This document shows, one piece after another, positions 49,786 to 59,989 of a DNA stretch of 64,000 nt. The DNA lies in the NCBI GenBank assembly GCA_964549615.1, contig CAZJVP010000020.1:62001-126000 (forward strand). Direction: 5' to 3'. Made by a program: the position numbers and the translations under genes. Each line of letters starts with the position of its first letter. Position 1 is the stretch's first letter. Source of the stretch: CAYVLA01 sp964549615 [NCBI: uncultured Thermococci archaeon] (GTDB lineage Archaea; CAYQAE01; CAYVLA01). The notes under the pieces were generated by a model. That model was not told where the DNA came from. It saw only the letters and a program-made list of their open reading frames with translations, and ran no database searches.

Positions 49786-52485
49786 CTACTCCAATTCGGC
49801 GTGGAGGTCTTCAAAAAGCCCCGTGAAGGCGTTGATGTACTCCTTTCGCTGCCCGTCCTCTGAGGCGTAGGTGACCTCATAGTAGGGCATATGCACGAGG
49901 CGGACCCCCTCCAGTCGATATCCGGGGTAAATGGTTCGCACCAATGCTTCCACGCCGTCACGGTCGTATCTCATTTCGAGGACGCGTTCGGCCCTCAGCA
50001 CGGCGGTGCTGGGAAGCTGCCCCTTGACCGAGTCCGGCCTGGGAGGGAACCTGATCCCCTTGGACAGGGAGCCTCTGAGGCGCCCCTTCCTGTCCTCGGA
50101 AAGTTCTATGATCCCCTTGTCCGAAAGCTCCGTCATGGCCTCGCGTATCTTGGCCCTGCCCATGCCAAGCTCCGCCTCGCATTCCTCGGGCATCCTCCCA
50201 TGGATCACGCAGCGCAAGACGCCAAGATGCCTTTCGCCAAGCGAGGTCAGGGAACGAAGGTTGCTTGACCTCCTGAAGTCGCGGAAGTCCACGACGAGCT
50301 CCCTAAGGTATGCATCGAAGAGCACCGTGCACCTGACCACAAGCCTGCCCGTCAACCACCCCTGCTTCCGAAGCGACAGGGTCGATTCGAACATCGGGCA
50401 GTGAACCAACTGAACCGACTCTATGAACTCCTTTGGCCTGCCCGTCCAGCTCTTTCTTATTCTCTCGAGTGCCATGCCCTTGGCGGAGTCCAGACGGAGA
50501 ACCACCGGGTAGGACTCGACCTCCTGACCGTGCAACGCCCGCGCTTCTGCTGTGTGCGAGCGCACCTGGGATGTCTGGACAGCTGACGGTTCCGGCTTGG
50601 ATTCAGCCCCAATCGTAGGTTCCATGAGGCTCGAGAGGCCGACCTCTTCCTCCTGGGCCACCTCTTCCCTCTCAAGAGCCGGGAACTCCTCCGTCACCTC
50701 TTGCGACTCCGGACCGCTGACTATTAGGTGGTCCGCGTAGTATCTCGCCTTCCCGCGGCCGGCATGCTCCGAACCCAGGATGATCCTAGGAACCTTCTCC
50801 CCCTGCTCGGGCTGTTCCCCGGCGTCCGCACCAGACCCTTCACCCGCCTCCAGATCGCTCGGGAGGCCGGGTGGACCAAGCGGAAGTTGGAGCTCAGCCT
50901 CAGCGGGTTCTTGGGAAGCCGGCTCATCCGGGCTTGCGGAGACTATCTCCAGCGGCTCGGCCGGGGTTTTCTCCACGGTCGCGGAAGGCGGGACGCGACC
51001 CGCCTCCTCGCCCCATATGCTGGGTATGCTCGAAACTCTCCCTTCCTGGGTGGGGCCCGGTCCCGCCTTGCTCGATGTGTCGAGAGGCGGAAGTTGCTTC
51101 TGCGGCACTGACTCCTTTCCCGAATGGTGGGTGAGCCTGGGCCTTATCTGTATAAGGAAGGCGCGCTGCTGCGTCTTCTGGTCAGCAAGGATGGCAAAGC
51201 CGGACGGTATCCCTCGGACGAAGTCGGAATCGGCCAACTGGGGAGGAAGCTTGGCCGGCACCCTCCGCAGCAGCGCCGCTATATCATCCTCCAACCCGAG
51301 GCTGTGGCCGATCAGGATGTCCACCTGCGACAGTATGTCATCATCCGTCGCAGCCGGCCTCTGCGTCGCGAATACCAAGGCACAGCCAGGCTTGCGCCCG
51401 ACCTTGGCGTACTCGATGAGGGGCTTCGATGCCGCAGTCAACCCCCTCCTTGGGATCAGAAGGTGGGCCTCGTCTATCATGAGCCAGGTCACGGGGATTC
51501 TCGGACCCTCGCCAGCGAGCCCAAGCTCCTCCCTGCGGGCATTCTCCATCCTCGCTTGCAGGATCTTCTTCGCTATGATCCCTACTATCAACGCCCTCAT
51601 CTGGTTCTCAAGCTTGGGGTGGCTTACGTCGATCACCGTCACCCTGTCCCAGACGGAGATTTCCTCTATGGGGGTTCCCTCCCGGGAAAAGATGCCCCAG
51701 TTCTCGGCGGCCTTGAGTCTCGCGATCACGCTGCGCCGGGTCGAGCGCGCGTATCCCTTCTCCTCCGAACAGAGCTCGATATCCCTATCCATGACGTCGA
51801 TTATGTCCTCGATCGTGTAGTCACTGCCCTTCCCCGGGATGAATTCGACCTCGTTTAGGCCCTTCCTGACCTTGTACCCTTGCCTAACTTTCTCCAGCGC
51901 CTCACCTATGAGCAAGCCTTGAATCTTGAACCTGTCCAGGCCGAAGACCAGGCACCATTCCTCCGAGGTGAGCTCGGACGGCTTAATGGAGAAGGACCCA
52001 TCCAGAACGTCGTTACCTTGTCCGAAGATCCCGAGAGGCCCGAGGATGCGGACGTTATCCAAGGCTTGGGGCTTGAGCCCCCATCTTTCCAGCTCGCTGA
52101 TCTCCTTCCGGTTCTGGTTTTCCTTCTTCAGCGACCAGTAGATGCCTATCGGATCGACTATCACGGTCCCGATGCCGATCCTGGTTCTGCATAGTTCCTC
52201 GGCAATGACGCCCAGGGTGTAGCTCTTCCCGCCGCCCCTCTTCCCGCAGATGAAGATGATGTGGGGAAACTTGGCATCGACATAGACGCGGTACCCGTGG
52301 AAGGACTGCCCACTTGCCTGTTTCTCGCATACCGCCCCGATGTCAAGGAGGCCCTCGAATCCCTCCCGCTTCTGCTCTTTCTTGGTCCTCCCGACAATGA
52401 TCGCCTCCTTTCCCGGGTCAAAGACCGGGTCGAGGCGCTCGTCCACTATGGGCCGGAAGCTCGTGCTAGCGTAAAGTCTTCCCAA
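49786..52485 (-). CDS. HerA-like (FtsK/HerA superfamily) ATPase with long C-terminal extension
   Basis: 899 aa. Walker A at residues 81-90 (GKRGGGKSYT) and Walker B at about 333-342 (TWLMIDEAHLL), with the HerA-type RRGLTAASKPLIEYAKVGRKPGCALVFATQRP region (sensor and Arg). A low-complexity Pro/Glu/Gln linker covers about residues 460-600. The last 300 residues contain a winged-helix-like domain (ECEAELGMGRAKIREAMTEL) and two related beta modules. HerA pumps DNA with the NurA nuclease, but no nurA is adjacent. TTG start, with a TATA box at 52521-52535. Confidence 0.85.
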   Translation of the reverse strand: MGRLYASTSFRPIVDERLDPVFDPGKEAIIVGRTKKEQKREGFEGLLDIGAVCEKQASGQSFHGYRVYVDAKFPHIIFICGKRGGGKSYTLGVIAEELCRTRIGIGTVIVDPIGIYWSLKKENQNRKEISELERWGLKPQALDNVRILGPLGIFGQGNDVLDGSFSIKPSELTSEEWCLVFGLDRFKIQGLLIGEALEKVRQGYKVRKGLNEVEFIPGKGSDYTIEDIIDVMDRDIELCSEEKGYARSTRRSVIARLKAAENWGIFSREGTPIEEISVWDRVTVIDVSHPKLENQMRALIVGIIAKKILQARMENARREELGLAGEGPRIPVTWLMIDEAHLLIPRRGLTAASKPLIEYAKVGRKPGCALVFATQRPAATDDDILSQVDILIGHSLGLEDDIAALLRRVPAKLPPQLADSDFVRGIPSGFAILADQKTQQRAFLIQIRPRLTHHSGKESVPQKQLPPLDTSSKAGPGPTQEGRVSSIPSIWGEEAGRVPPSATVEKTPAEPLEIVSASPDEPASQEPAEAELQLPLGPPGLPSDLEAGEGSGADAGEQPEQGEKVPRIILGSEHAGRGKARYYADHLIVSGPESQEVTEEFPALEREEVAQEEEVGLSSLMEPTIGAESKPEPSAVQTSQVRSHTAEARALHGQEVESYPVVLRLDSAKGMALERIRKSWTGRPKEFIESVQLVHCPMFESTLSLRKQGWLTGRLVVRCTVLFDAYLRELVVDFRDFRRSSNLRSLTSLGERHLGVLRCVIHGRMPEECEAELGMGRAKIREAMTELSDKGIIELSEDRKGRLRGSLSKGIRFPPRPDSVKGQLPSTAVLRAERVLEMRYDRDGVEALVRTIYPGYRLEGVRLVHMPYYEVTYASEDGQRKEYINAFTGLFEDLHAELE

Positions 52486-52520
52486 CCGCGGCGGCTCCCG
52501 CGTCTCAAAAGATTGGCAAT

Positions 52521-52535
52521 CCTCTTATATTTTTT
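52521..52535 (-). promoter_or_regulatory. TATA box of the HerA-like gene
   Basis: AAAAAATATAAGAGG on the minus strand, 36-50 bases before the TTG at 52485. Confidence 0.5.
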
Positions 52536-52632
52536 CCAAGATCCAGCGCGCAATGGCAGCCACGATTCGCGCGACAGGGACCGCCGGTTGGCTACCGTCA
52601 CGACCTAAGAATGGGGCCCTCGACGAGCGAGG

Positions 52633-53625
52633 TCAGTGGTCGGCCGATTCCCCGCCTTTCCGATGGGCCAAGAAGCTCCACCGAATCATCGCCGCGATGC
52701 AGATCAGGCCCAAGGCCCAGAAGATGCCGAGGAGGACCATCCTGCGCATTCTCTGAGATCGAGCCCTGCCTTGGGAGCGGGCGAGAAGCTCATCCTGCGT
52801 CTTCTCCCGTTGGGCGACCACTTCATGGTAGTTCGCTGAGTACGCATGGAAGCGTACATTGCCCTCGCAGACCCAGCGGTAAGCATCGGCCAACAGAACC
52901 TGGAACTCGGGCTGCTCCAGGAGCTTGCCGTAGTAACTCTCCGCGGTGGGCTGTTCCCTCAAGAAAAGGCCCGTGAAGGTGGCCGACCGTCCCCCGCGCT
53001 CACCCTCATAGGCGATCACAAGCGGTGCCCCGGTCTTCTTCTCCCGGAACAGCACCGTCCTTTTCCCTGGCAGAGCTTGCACATCGACGAGCTTCTTGTC
53101 CTGGTCACTGGCATAGGCGAAGAACTGCCCTACGACGTCGAAACTGTCCGGAAGCCCGTCTGCGAAGCCTTCCAGGCGATCGGCCCTCACGTACTCATTC
53201 ACGTATGTGCCAGCCTTCCTCACGCCGCTCCCCGTGGTGTTGCCGAAGGCCGGGAAGACCAACCTGGCCAGGTCGCCCACCTGCGTCTGCCACGAACAAC
53301 CGTAGAAGCCGATGGCCGAGCCGCCGCTGCGGAAGTACTCGGTGACTGGTTCGACCAACGCCGTCAGATCGCCGGGGGCAACGGAGGTCAGGATCAAACA
53401 CTTGACGTTAGGGAGCGCTAGGAGGGACCCCACGAGGCTGGGATCGCTGGCCACGATGATCTCCTCCCCCTGAACGCACGAGGCGTTGAGAGCTGCCGCG
53501 ACCCCTTGCGCAAGGACCCTCATGCTCCCGTCGTAAACCACGATGATTGGCCGGAACTCTGCACAGAGGGATGGGGATATGAGTAAAAACGACGCCGCCC
53601 AGAGACAGAACGCTGCGCCCCTCAC
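52633..53625 (-). CDS. Module protein B, second copy
   Basis: 330 aa. Signal peptide, amidotransferase-fold ectodomain (VKCLILTSVAPGDLTALVEPV, GGSAIGFYGCSWQTQVGD, ...EGFADGLPDSFDVVG, SATFTGLFLREQ), coiled-coil region and a C-terminal TM helix. The tail aligns with the copy at 26.7-27.7 kb (SQRMRRMVLLGIFWALGLI against SQRRIIRLALFTALGLV). Here a cysteine follows the elbow glycine (YGCSW), unlike the other copies, so this one could be catalytic. ATGA overlap with gene A. Confidence 0.65.
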   Translation of the reverse strand: MRGAAFCLWAASFLLISPSLCAEFRPIIVVYDGSMRVLAQGVAAALNASCVQGEEIIVASDPSLVGSLLALPNVKCLILTSVAPGDLTALVEPVTEYFRSGGSAIGFYGCSWQTQVGDLARLVFPAFGNTTGSGVRKAGTYVNEYVRADRLEGFADGLPDSFDVVGQFFAYASDQDKKLVDVQALPGKRTVLFREKKTGAPLVIAYEGERGGRSATFTGLFLREQPTAESYYGKLLEQPEFQVLLADAYRWVCEGNVRFHAYSANYHEVVAQREKTQDELLARSQGRARSQRMRRMVLLGIFWALGLICIAAMIRWSFLAHRKGGESADH

Positions 53626-54470
53626 TGCTTCACCCCCCTCTGCATCGGGTCCATCAACACGGCCTCCAGCGCGCCGTCGCAGTAGCCGGTGACCAGCTCA
53701 ATCAGGTATCTCTCGGGCGCCCAGGTCACGATCTGACGGAGGCCGTCTTCCGGGATATCGATCGTGAAGGATACCGAGAACCTTTCGTCTCTCTTAACGG
53801 CCTCGAAAACGAGGACGCCGTCCGCGGGCGCCTCCGATATGCGCGGCAATTGTTTCAGCATGGTGCCGGGCCTGACGTACTCCTTCTTCTCAGTGCCCCG
53901 AGAGATCGTGAGGTACTGCAGGCTCCGCTCCGGCTCCATGAAGAACCCGGGGTAGCCCTCAAAGTAGCGCACCTGGTCGCCCCTCACGAGCATCGCAAAG
54001 ACGAGCGGCAGCTTTGACATCATGGACCTATTGTTGAATGCCTCAAGGAACCTGGAGAAATCCGCGATCGTGGCTCTGTACCTAGTCCCGTTCAGTTCGG
54101 CGTCCCTTTCGATGATTTCGGCATATCCTCCCAACGCCGCCACGTAGCTTTCGAGCTTGGCAACGTTAGGTAGGTCACGTAGGTCCACCGATCCGGAGGC
54201 GTTCGCGCCAAGATCCTTCTCGTACAGGGACGAGAAGCGCAGCTCCACCCTCTCGAAGTCTCTCGTTGCCATGAAGGAAAACGACAGCTCGCTGTCAAGA
54301 CCCATGGCTTGCGCGCGCTTGACCAGCGCCAGGGGATACTCGTTCGCGAGCACCAACAACGCGTCCTCTTCCTTCGGCTTCACGATCGTGGCCACAAGCA
54401 GCGTGGAAAGTATCACGGATGAGGCGATTATGGCCCCAAGACGTGGATCAATCCTCGGCAAGTTCGCCAT
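53622..54470 (-). CDS. Module protein A, second copy
   Basis: About 282 aa from ATG 54470. N-terminal anchor (LGAIIASSVILSTLLVATIV) and beta-rich ectodomain. Diverged copy of the protein at 27.7-28.6 kb: compare SELSFSFMATRDFERVEL with VAVSFSFLMP, and FEGYPGFFMEPERSLQYLTI...KKEYV with YEGVSDYFFMREISLKGLEI...KTTYV. Sits between a PF07090-like gene and gene B, in the same direction. Function unknown. Confidence 0.65.
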   Translation of the reverse strand: MANLPRIDPRLGAIIASSVILSTLLVATIVKPKEEDALLVLANEYPLALVKRAQAMGLDSELSFSFMATRDFERVELRFSSLYEKDLGANASGSVDLRDLPNVAKLESYVAALGGYAEIIERDAELNGTRYRATIADFSRFLEAFNNRSMMSKLPLVFAMLVRGDQVRYFEGYPGFFMEPERSLQYLTISRGTEKKEYVRPGTMLKQLPRISEAPADGVLVFEAVKRDERFSVSFTIDIPEDGLRQIVTWAPERYLIELVTGYCDGALEAVLMDPMQRGVKQ

Positions 54471-54492
54471 CCTCCTAGACCCGAACCCTAGC

Positions 54493-55725
54493 TCACACCC
54501 TCTCAAGCCGCGTGAGTCGAACTTCGGCATACATCTTCCTACGGACCATCAGCGTATAAAGCAGGAAGCCGCACAGCAGGAACGTTCCCGTCACGGAAGC
54601 CCACTCGATCAGATAGACGTTGAAGAGCGCCTTCCTCGCCAGCGCCCTCGCCTCGTCCACCTTCTCGTTGACGAGCCTCATGGCGTTTTCGTAGGCCTCC
54701 AGCGCGGATGCGTATTCGCCCGAGAAATAAAGCCTGTCCGCCTCAGCCCTCGCTCTATCGCAGTCGATCGCCGCAGCCGTAACGGCAGCGAAGTTGCCCC
54801 CAAAGCTGTCAACGATCTCAACCATCGAGTCAAGCGTCGAACGGACGTCCCAGTACTGCCTCGCCCTGCGCCTTATCATGTAGACGACGTCAAGATCGTC
54901 AGGAAGCCTTCTTCCCGCGGTGAACATCACCATGTTTATGGCGAAGTCCGGGTAGTACTCCCAGGTCATGAAGATCATCCCCCCGGCAGGAGTCCAATCC
55001 GTGGTCATCGAGAAGCCCCTTCCCTTGCCGACATCCCACCAAGCCAGGTGCGGTATCCTTCCGTAGCTGAAGGTCTCACCCTCGGCGACTAGGTGCGAGG
55101 TTTGCTTCAGCACCGTGAGGTGCCCCTCGCTGAAGACGCCCTTCGTCCCCAGCGTATCCCACGGCAGGCTCTTTCCGAACTCGCCCTCGCGGTCAACGAT
55201 GACCATCCGGATTGATTGGTCGCAGTACCGGTGATCCAGCATTTCGACCGGCAGTACCTCGGCCACGGTCGTGGTGCTCCAGCTTGGCATCACCGTTCCC
55301 CTCCCCTCGTAGCTCTCGGCGCCGCCTATCATGATGATGCCAAGCCCGCTATCTGTGACGGCCTCGCTCATCCAGCTTATCTCAGCTGGCCTGAAGACGT
55401 CCTTGTTCGCATCGCTGAGGATTATGACGTCGAAGCCGTTCTTCAGCCGATCGGGAGTTCGTGGCATGTAATACCTCATCTGCTTGTTGATGAGATCATA
55501 GGTGGCGTGGAAGGTGCAGGCCGTGACGGGGGTGGCGACGAAGCTCGGCTCCAGTTTCATATAGGGAAAAGGGCTTCTGGCGGTGATCGCATCCCCCAGA
55601 TACAAGACTCGAATCTTGCCGGTCTGGGGATCGGACCTCATCTCCCTGGCCTGGCTTCCGCTTGTCGCCAGCATCAGGACACATGCCAAAGTAAGTCCGG
55701 TTGCCAGACTCCTTTGCACGGGCAT
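54493..55725 (-). CDS. Membrane-anchored PF07090-like protein, copy 5
   Basis: 410 aa from ATG 55725, at leaderless distance from a TATATAT box. Signal peptide (LATGLTLACVLMLATSGSQA), QTGKIRVLYLGD, YYMPRTPDRL, FDVIILSDAN, GLGIIMIGGAESYEGRG, VAEVLPVEML, KGRGFSMTTDWTPAGG and WEYYPDFAINMVMF. Tail: IVDSFGGNF, coiled coil, KALFNVYLIEWASVTGT and RRKMYAEVRLTR. First gene of an operon with A and B, which ties the PF07090-like family to the A-B module. Confidence 0.8.
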   Translation of the reverse strand: MPVQRSLATGLTLACVLMLATSGSQAREMRSDPQTGKIRVLYLGDAITARSPFPYMKLEPSFVATPVTACTFHATYDLINKQMRYYMPRTPDRLKNGFDVIILSDANKDVFRPAEISWMSEAVTDSGLGIIMIGGAESYEGRGTVMPSWSTTTVAEVLPVEMLDHRYCDQSIRMVIVDREGEFGKSLPWDTLGTKGVFSEGHLTVLKQTSHLVAEGETFSYGRIPHLAWWDVGKGRGFSMTTDWTPAGGMIFMTWEYYPDFAINMVMFTAGRRLPDDLDVVYMIRRRARQYWDVRSTLDSMVEIVDSFGGNFAAVTAAAIDCDRARAEADRLYFSGEYASALEAYENAMRLVNEKVDEARALARKALFNVYLIEWASVTGTFLLCGFLLYTLMVRRKMYAEVRLTRLERV

Positions 55726-55745
55726 GGTTTGGGACGGATCCTGGA

Positions 55746-55752
55746 TATATAT
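55746..55752 (-). promoter_or_regulatory. TATA box of PF07090-like copy 5 operon
   Basis: tatatat 21-27 bases before ATG 55725, in a GC-rich background. Confidence 0.55.
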
Positions 55753-56294
55753 CCAACCCCTGAAGCCCGGAACCCAAGCCCGTCCGAAGTTGCAAGGAAA
55801 GGGCGCGATCAACCCGGTAGGTTGCGATTTGCCGAAGCCGGCTGCACATCGAGGTTGTCCGCCATGAGGTTCTGCCCGGATGCTTACACAGTCCACATTC
55901 CGTACGTACCGGGGAATAGCAGACTGTCCGGATTACAAACTCCCTTTGGGGAGGTTAGGTAGGGCGTCTCTGCAAACGGTTGCGCCTGGACCTGAGGATC
56001 CGAGCTGGCGGTTGCCCCGGCAAGAGGTGCACCACGCGGCACATTGGCTTCGACCTTCTTCCGACGTATCTCATAAGGGCTTAGCGGCCATTTGCCTTAG
56101 AGTTCCTCGATGGACACCTCCAACTTGGCAATTCTCGCAGCGTGGGTGAACGGTGACCCACGCCTAAGGGGCTGGCGACCGATGATTTCCTACGTGACCG
56201 CCACAGGCGTGCCGATTCTTGTGCCGCAGAAGTTGCGGACGAGTTCTGCGTCTACTGGAGGGTGTTGCCCTCCGTCCGTGGCCTGAACGCCACA
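55753..56294. other. Gap between PF07090-like copy 5 and its decayed relative
   Basis: About 540 bases. The right part (from about 56130) may hold further decayed pieces of the following pseudogene, but no block is clear enough to call. Confidence 0.4.
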
Positions 56295-56788
56295 GGACCG
56301 ATATGATGGCGAACGTCGTGCTGTATTCGCTCGACCTGCCGTTGGTCTTAGACGTTCGCGCAAGACGCGAGGCCGGCTTCCCATGTCAGACCTCAGAGCC
56401 CAGGAATCGCTGGTGGCCTCCATGATTGAGTACGCCGAGAAGTTCGGAGCCAACACCGTTCCGCTATCCGAGCGGGTCTCGAAGTCGGGCGCCGAGATGG
56501 GAACCGCCAAGCAGCACTATCTTGATCAGGAGTACGACAGCGCGATCACATCATGGACTCGATAACCTCGGCGATGGCCGAATAACCAGGGAAGCCGTGG
56601 ATTTGAAGAACGCGGCGATGCGGTGGGTTTTTCTGTCCGAGTGGCTGGTCGTCACGGGGACTTTCTGCATTTCCGGCATCTCTGTGTGGAGCCTTATGGT
56701 TCGTCGGAAGGCCTACAGGGCCGCCGCCACCACCCGCGTTTCCCCTGCGTACAGAGGCAGGGGGATATGGTCTGAGGAGAAGCGGTAG
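56295..56788 (+). pseudogene. PF07090-like protein, decayed sixth copy
   Basis: Three frames in sequence give the end of the family: DMMANVVLYSLDLPLVLDV (equivalent of the ...YxxNLVLYTA block), then after a frameshift near 56380 SLVASMIEYAEKFGANTVPLSERV, and after another near 56560 NAAMRWVFLSEWLVVTGTF (TM helix) and RRKAYRAAATTR. The N-terminal two thirds are gone or unrecognisable. At least two frameshifts; clearly not functional as full protein. Confidence 0.7.
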
Positions 56789-56789
56789 G

Positions 56790-57626
56790 TCAAGGCGGCC
56801 TTCTCCGGTAGTAGAAGGGTGGAGGCTTCTTCCTCTCCTCCTCCAGAAATGCTAGGATCCCGTCCGCGCCCCCTCCCGATCGCGCCAACACAGCCAGACG
56901 CCCATCAAGCCTTCCGACGTCCAAGACCGCGGCGGACGCGGGGTTGAAGCGCTCAAGCTCCTCGTCAGCCAAAGGCTGTGCTATCAGACCCGTGGCTTCA
57001 TGTAGAGAGAAGGGCAACCTCTGTACCCCTTGGCTGGTGCCATAGTAGCGCTTCGGATGCATGACGCACCTCAACAGGTCCTCGGGGCACTGCTCGCCCG
57101 CCTTCCGGATCAGAAAGTGCTTAAGGTTTAGAAACAGCCTAGGGGCGACTGCCAGGAAGGGCCGTCCGTCGATCCGGTCAGGGAAGGCCGACGATGGGAT
57201 GTGGACGTGAAAGCCGCTGGAACCACTGAACTTGACCCAGTGAGGGACATCCAATTCCTCGAGGACGCCCGCGATGGATGCGGCGACCCTTCGCGCCGGC
57301 TCCAGGGATGTCCTGCCATCTATGTCCAAGAAGAAGTTGAAGGAGTCCTTTGTGCCCTCATCGCCGAACTGGGATGGCGGCCTCGCGTAGCCCGCGTGCG
57401 TCGCATGCAATCCAGGATAGCCTTGGGAAAGCGCCGGCAGGCCTTCCAGCAGCTTTCGAAACCCTTCCCTGCTGGAAGGGAATAGAGGCTTTGTGAACGA
57501 ACTCTCGATCTCGTCTTTCGCATAGTTGACAACGATGCCCCTTCCCCTAGCCACCCGGAACATCGCTTCTAGGATCTCAGCCGTACTGGCTAGGTATGAG
57601 TAGGGACCCTGGCCCAAATTCGGCAA
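56790..57626 (-). CDS. AEP-type primase-like protein (PriS-related)
   Basis: 278 aa. Archaeo-eukaryotic primase signatures: FFLDIDG with the metal Asp pair (residues 101 and 103), FSGSSGFHVHIP (conserved Ser/His, about 133-143) and RLPFSLHEATGLIAQPL. Lacks the cysteine zinc knot of replicative PriS and is shorter (PriS about 330-360 aa). Could be the organism's diverged small primase subunit or a repair/ancillary AEP; no priL in the window. Ends two bases from the pseudogene. Confidence 0.8.
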   Translation of the reverse strand: MPNLGQGPYSYLASTAEILEAMFRVARGRGIVVNYAKDEIESSFTKPLFPSSREGFRKLLEGLPALSQGYPGLHATHAGYARPPSQFGDEGTKDSFNFFLDIDGRTSLEPARRVAASIAGVLEELDVPHWVKFSGSSGFHVHIPSSAFPDRIDGRPFLAVAPRLFLNLKHFLIRKAGEQCPEDLLRCVMHPKRYYGTSQGVQRLPFSLHEATGLIAQPLADEELERFNPASAAVLDVGRLDGRLAVLARSGGGADGILAFLEEERKKPPPFYYRRRPP

Positions 57627-57709
57627 GGGTCAGACCTCCCCTTCCTCCTGAATAGCAGGCCAGCTAAAAAAATGCTGACCTGTGCTCCGCTCTCCGCACT
57701 CCTAGCGCA

Positions 57710-58765
<1,056 letters not shown>

Positions 58766-58990
58766 TCATCGACCACGGGCTGCGAGCGGCAACGATCCCT
58801 TCCCCCAAACGCACCTCGATTCCTGCGCCGTCACTCCTCTTCGGAGATTCGACTCCGACGTCCTCAGCGGGACAGCCTCTCAGGGGTGCAGAAGCCAACC
58901 ACGGGCATAGGGACGGGACCCAGACGGGCGGTAAGGGACCAAAGCTTGCGGCAGACGAAGACGAAGCCAAGGCCTCTCGGCACGCGATGC

Positions 58991-59989
58991 CTAGCATGCT
59001 CGCAGGCCCAGTTCTTGCTTGATCCTAACCTCAAGCATCGCTCGTACGACTTCGAAAAGCTTGCGAGTGTCAACCAAACGCACCTCGGCGCCGCCGATCA
59101 TGCCCTTGACCTGGCCGCCCCGATCGTCCAGAGGTCCATCGACCTTGCGGAAATCTCCCAGGAACTCCTTCCAAGACTCGGGCAACTCCACCCCGCAGTC
59201 ACGAACTGCCACCCACTCCGCCACGTGTATCGTTGAGTTGACGCTGTGATCGACACCGATGAGCAGTATCTTTCCCCCCGCCTCCATCATCCTGTAAAGC
59301 GGATGATCCTCAAGCCTCTGTCCGGGTCTGTTGTCGTGTCCCTCCAGGATTCTGTTCGCCAGCTTCCCCCAGGCCGCAAATGAGCCTGAGTACTGGTGGC
59401 TCCTGATGGTCCCGGGACGCCGCCAGAAGGTGTCAGGAATGATTCCGGTCCAGGCCGGCATCCTCCATGGCCTAACTTCTTCGGCAGGAAGGGGCGGAGC
59501 ATTCCGGACGAGCTTGACGTCGGTCGAGCCCGTGAAAGTCGAACCCTCGAAGTGCATCTCCCATCCGTTCCGGTCCATGATGCGCTTCCTCTCGCCCAGA
59601 AAACGCCGGTAGAGGTCTTCCACGGACGCGAACGGATACCTGATTCCGGCCTCCTCGGATATGGCCTTGAGCCGCTGCCACAAGGCTACTGCCTTGCCCT
59701 CGAAAACTATCCCTCGTCCGGAGCCTTCGGAGCCATTGATCCCGGCTTGGAGAGCAAGGGCCTCCAAGAAGTAGATCAGCTCCCCGCTGTAGGTTGGCAT
59801 AACCAGAGTTCCCTCAGGCGTCAACACTTCCTGCAGCGCATCTATCACTGCATCGGCGCCTCCCACCACGTACCCCAGACTGCTGAGGCGGCTATGGACA
59901 ACGACGTGATCCCCAGAAGCCAGCCCCATGGATCGTAGTCCCGAGGCAATTTCCTGCTTTCCGACGACCACCCCTCGCCCACCGGCCAT
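58991..59989 (-). CDS. Aminoglycoside N(3)-acetyltransferase (AAC(3))-family protein
   Basis: 332 aa. Family blocks: LASGDHVVVHSRLSSLGYVVGGA, LTPEGTLVMPTYSG, FWRRPGTIRSHQYSGSFAAWG and a HPLYRMMEAGGKILLIGVDHSVNSTIHVAE stretch with the acetyl-CoA-site residues. In non-pathogens such proteins usually acylate an unknown amine (for example an amino sugar), so antibiotic resistance should not be assumed. An extra segment (about 95-150) is present relative to short members. Confidence 0.85.
   Translation of the reverse strand: MAGGRGVVVGKQEIASGLRSMGLASGDHVVVHSRLSSLGYVVGGADAVIDALQEVLTPEGTLVMPTYSGELIYFLEALALQAGINGSEGSGRGIVFEGKAVALWQRLKAISEEAGIRYPFASVEDLYRRFLGERKRIMDRNGWEMHFEGSTFTGSTDVKLVRNAPPLPAEEVRPWRMPAWTGIIPDTFWRRPGTIRSHQYSGSFAAWGKLANRILEGHDNRPGQRLEDHPLYRMMEAGGKILLIGVDHSVNSTIHVAEWVAVRDCGVELPESWKEFLGDFRKVDGPLDDRGGQVKGMIGGAEVRLVDTRKLFEVVRAMLEVRIKQELGLRAC

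Noticed and set aside
58991-59989. True aminoglycoside resistance determinant
   Set aside because: AAC(3)-fold proteins are widespread in environmental microbes with other substrates, and nothing in the context indicates resistance.
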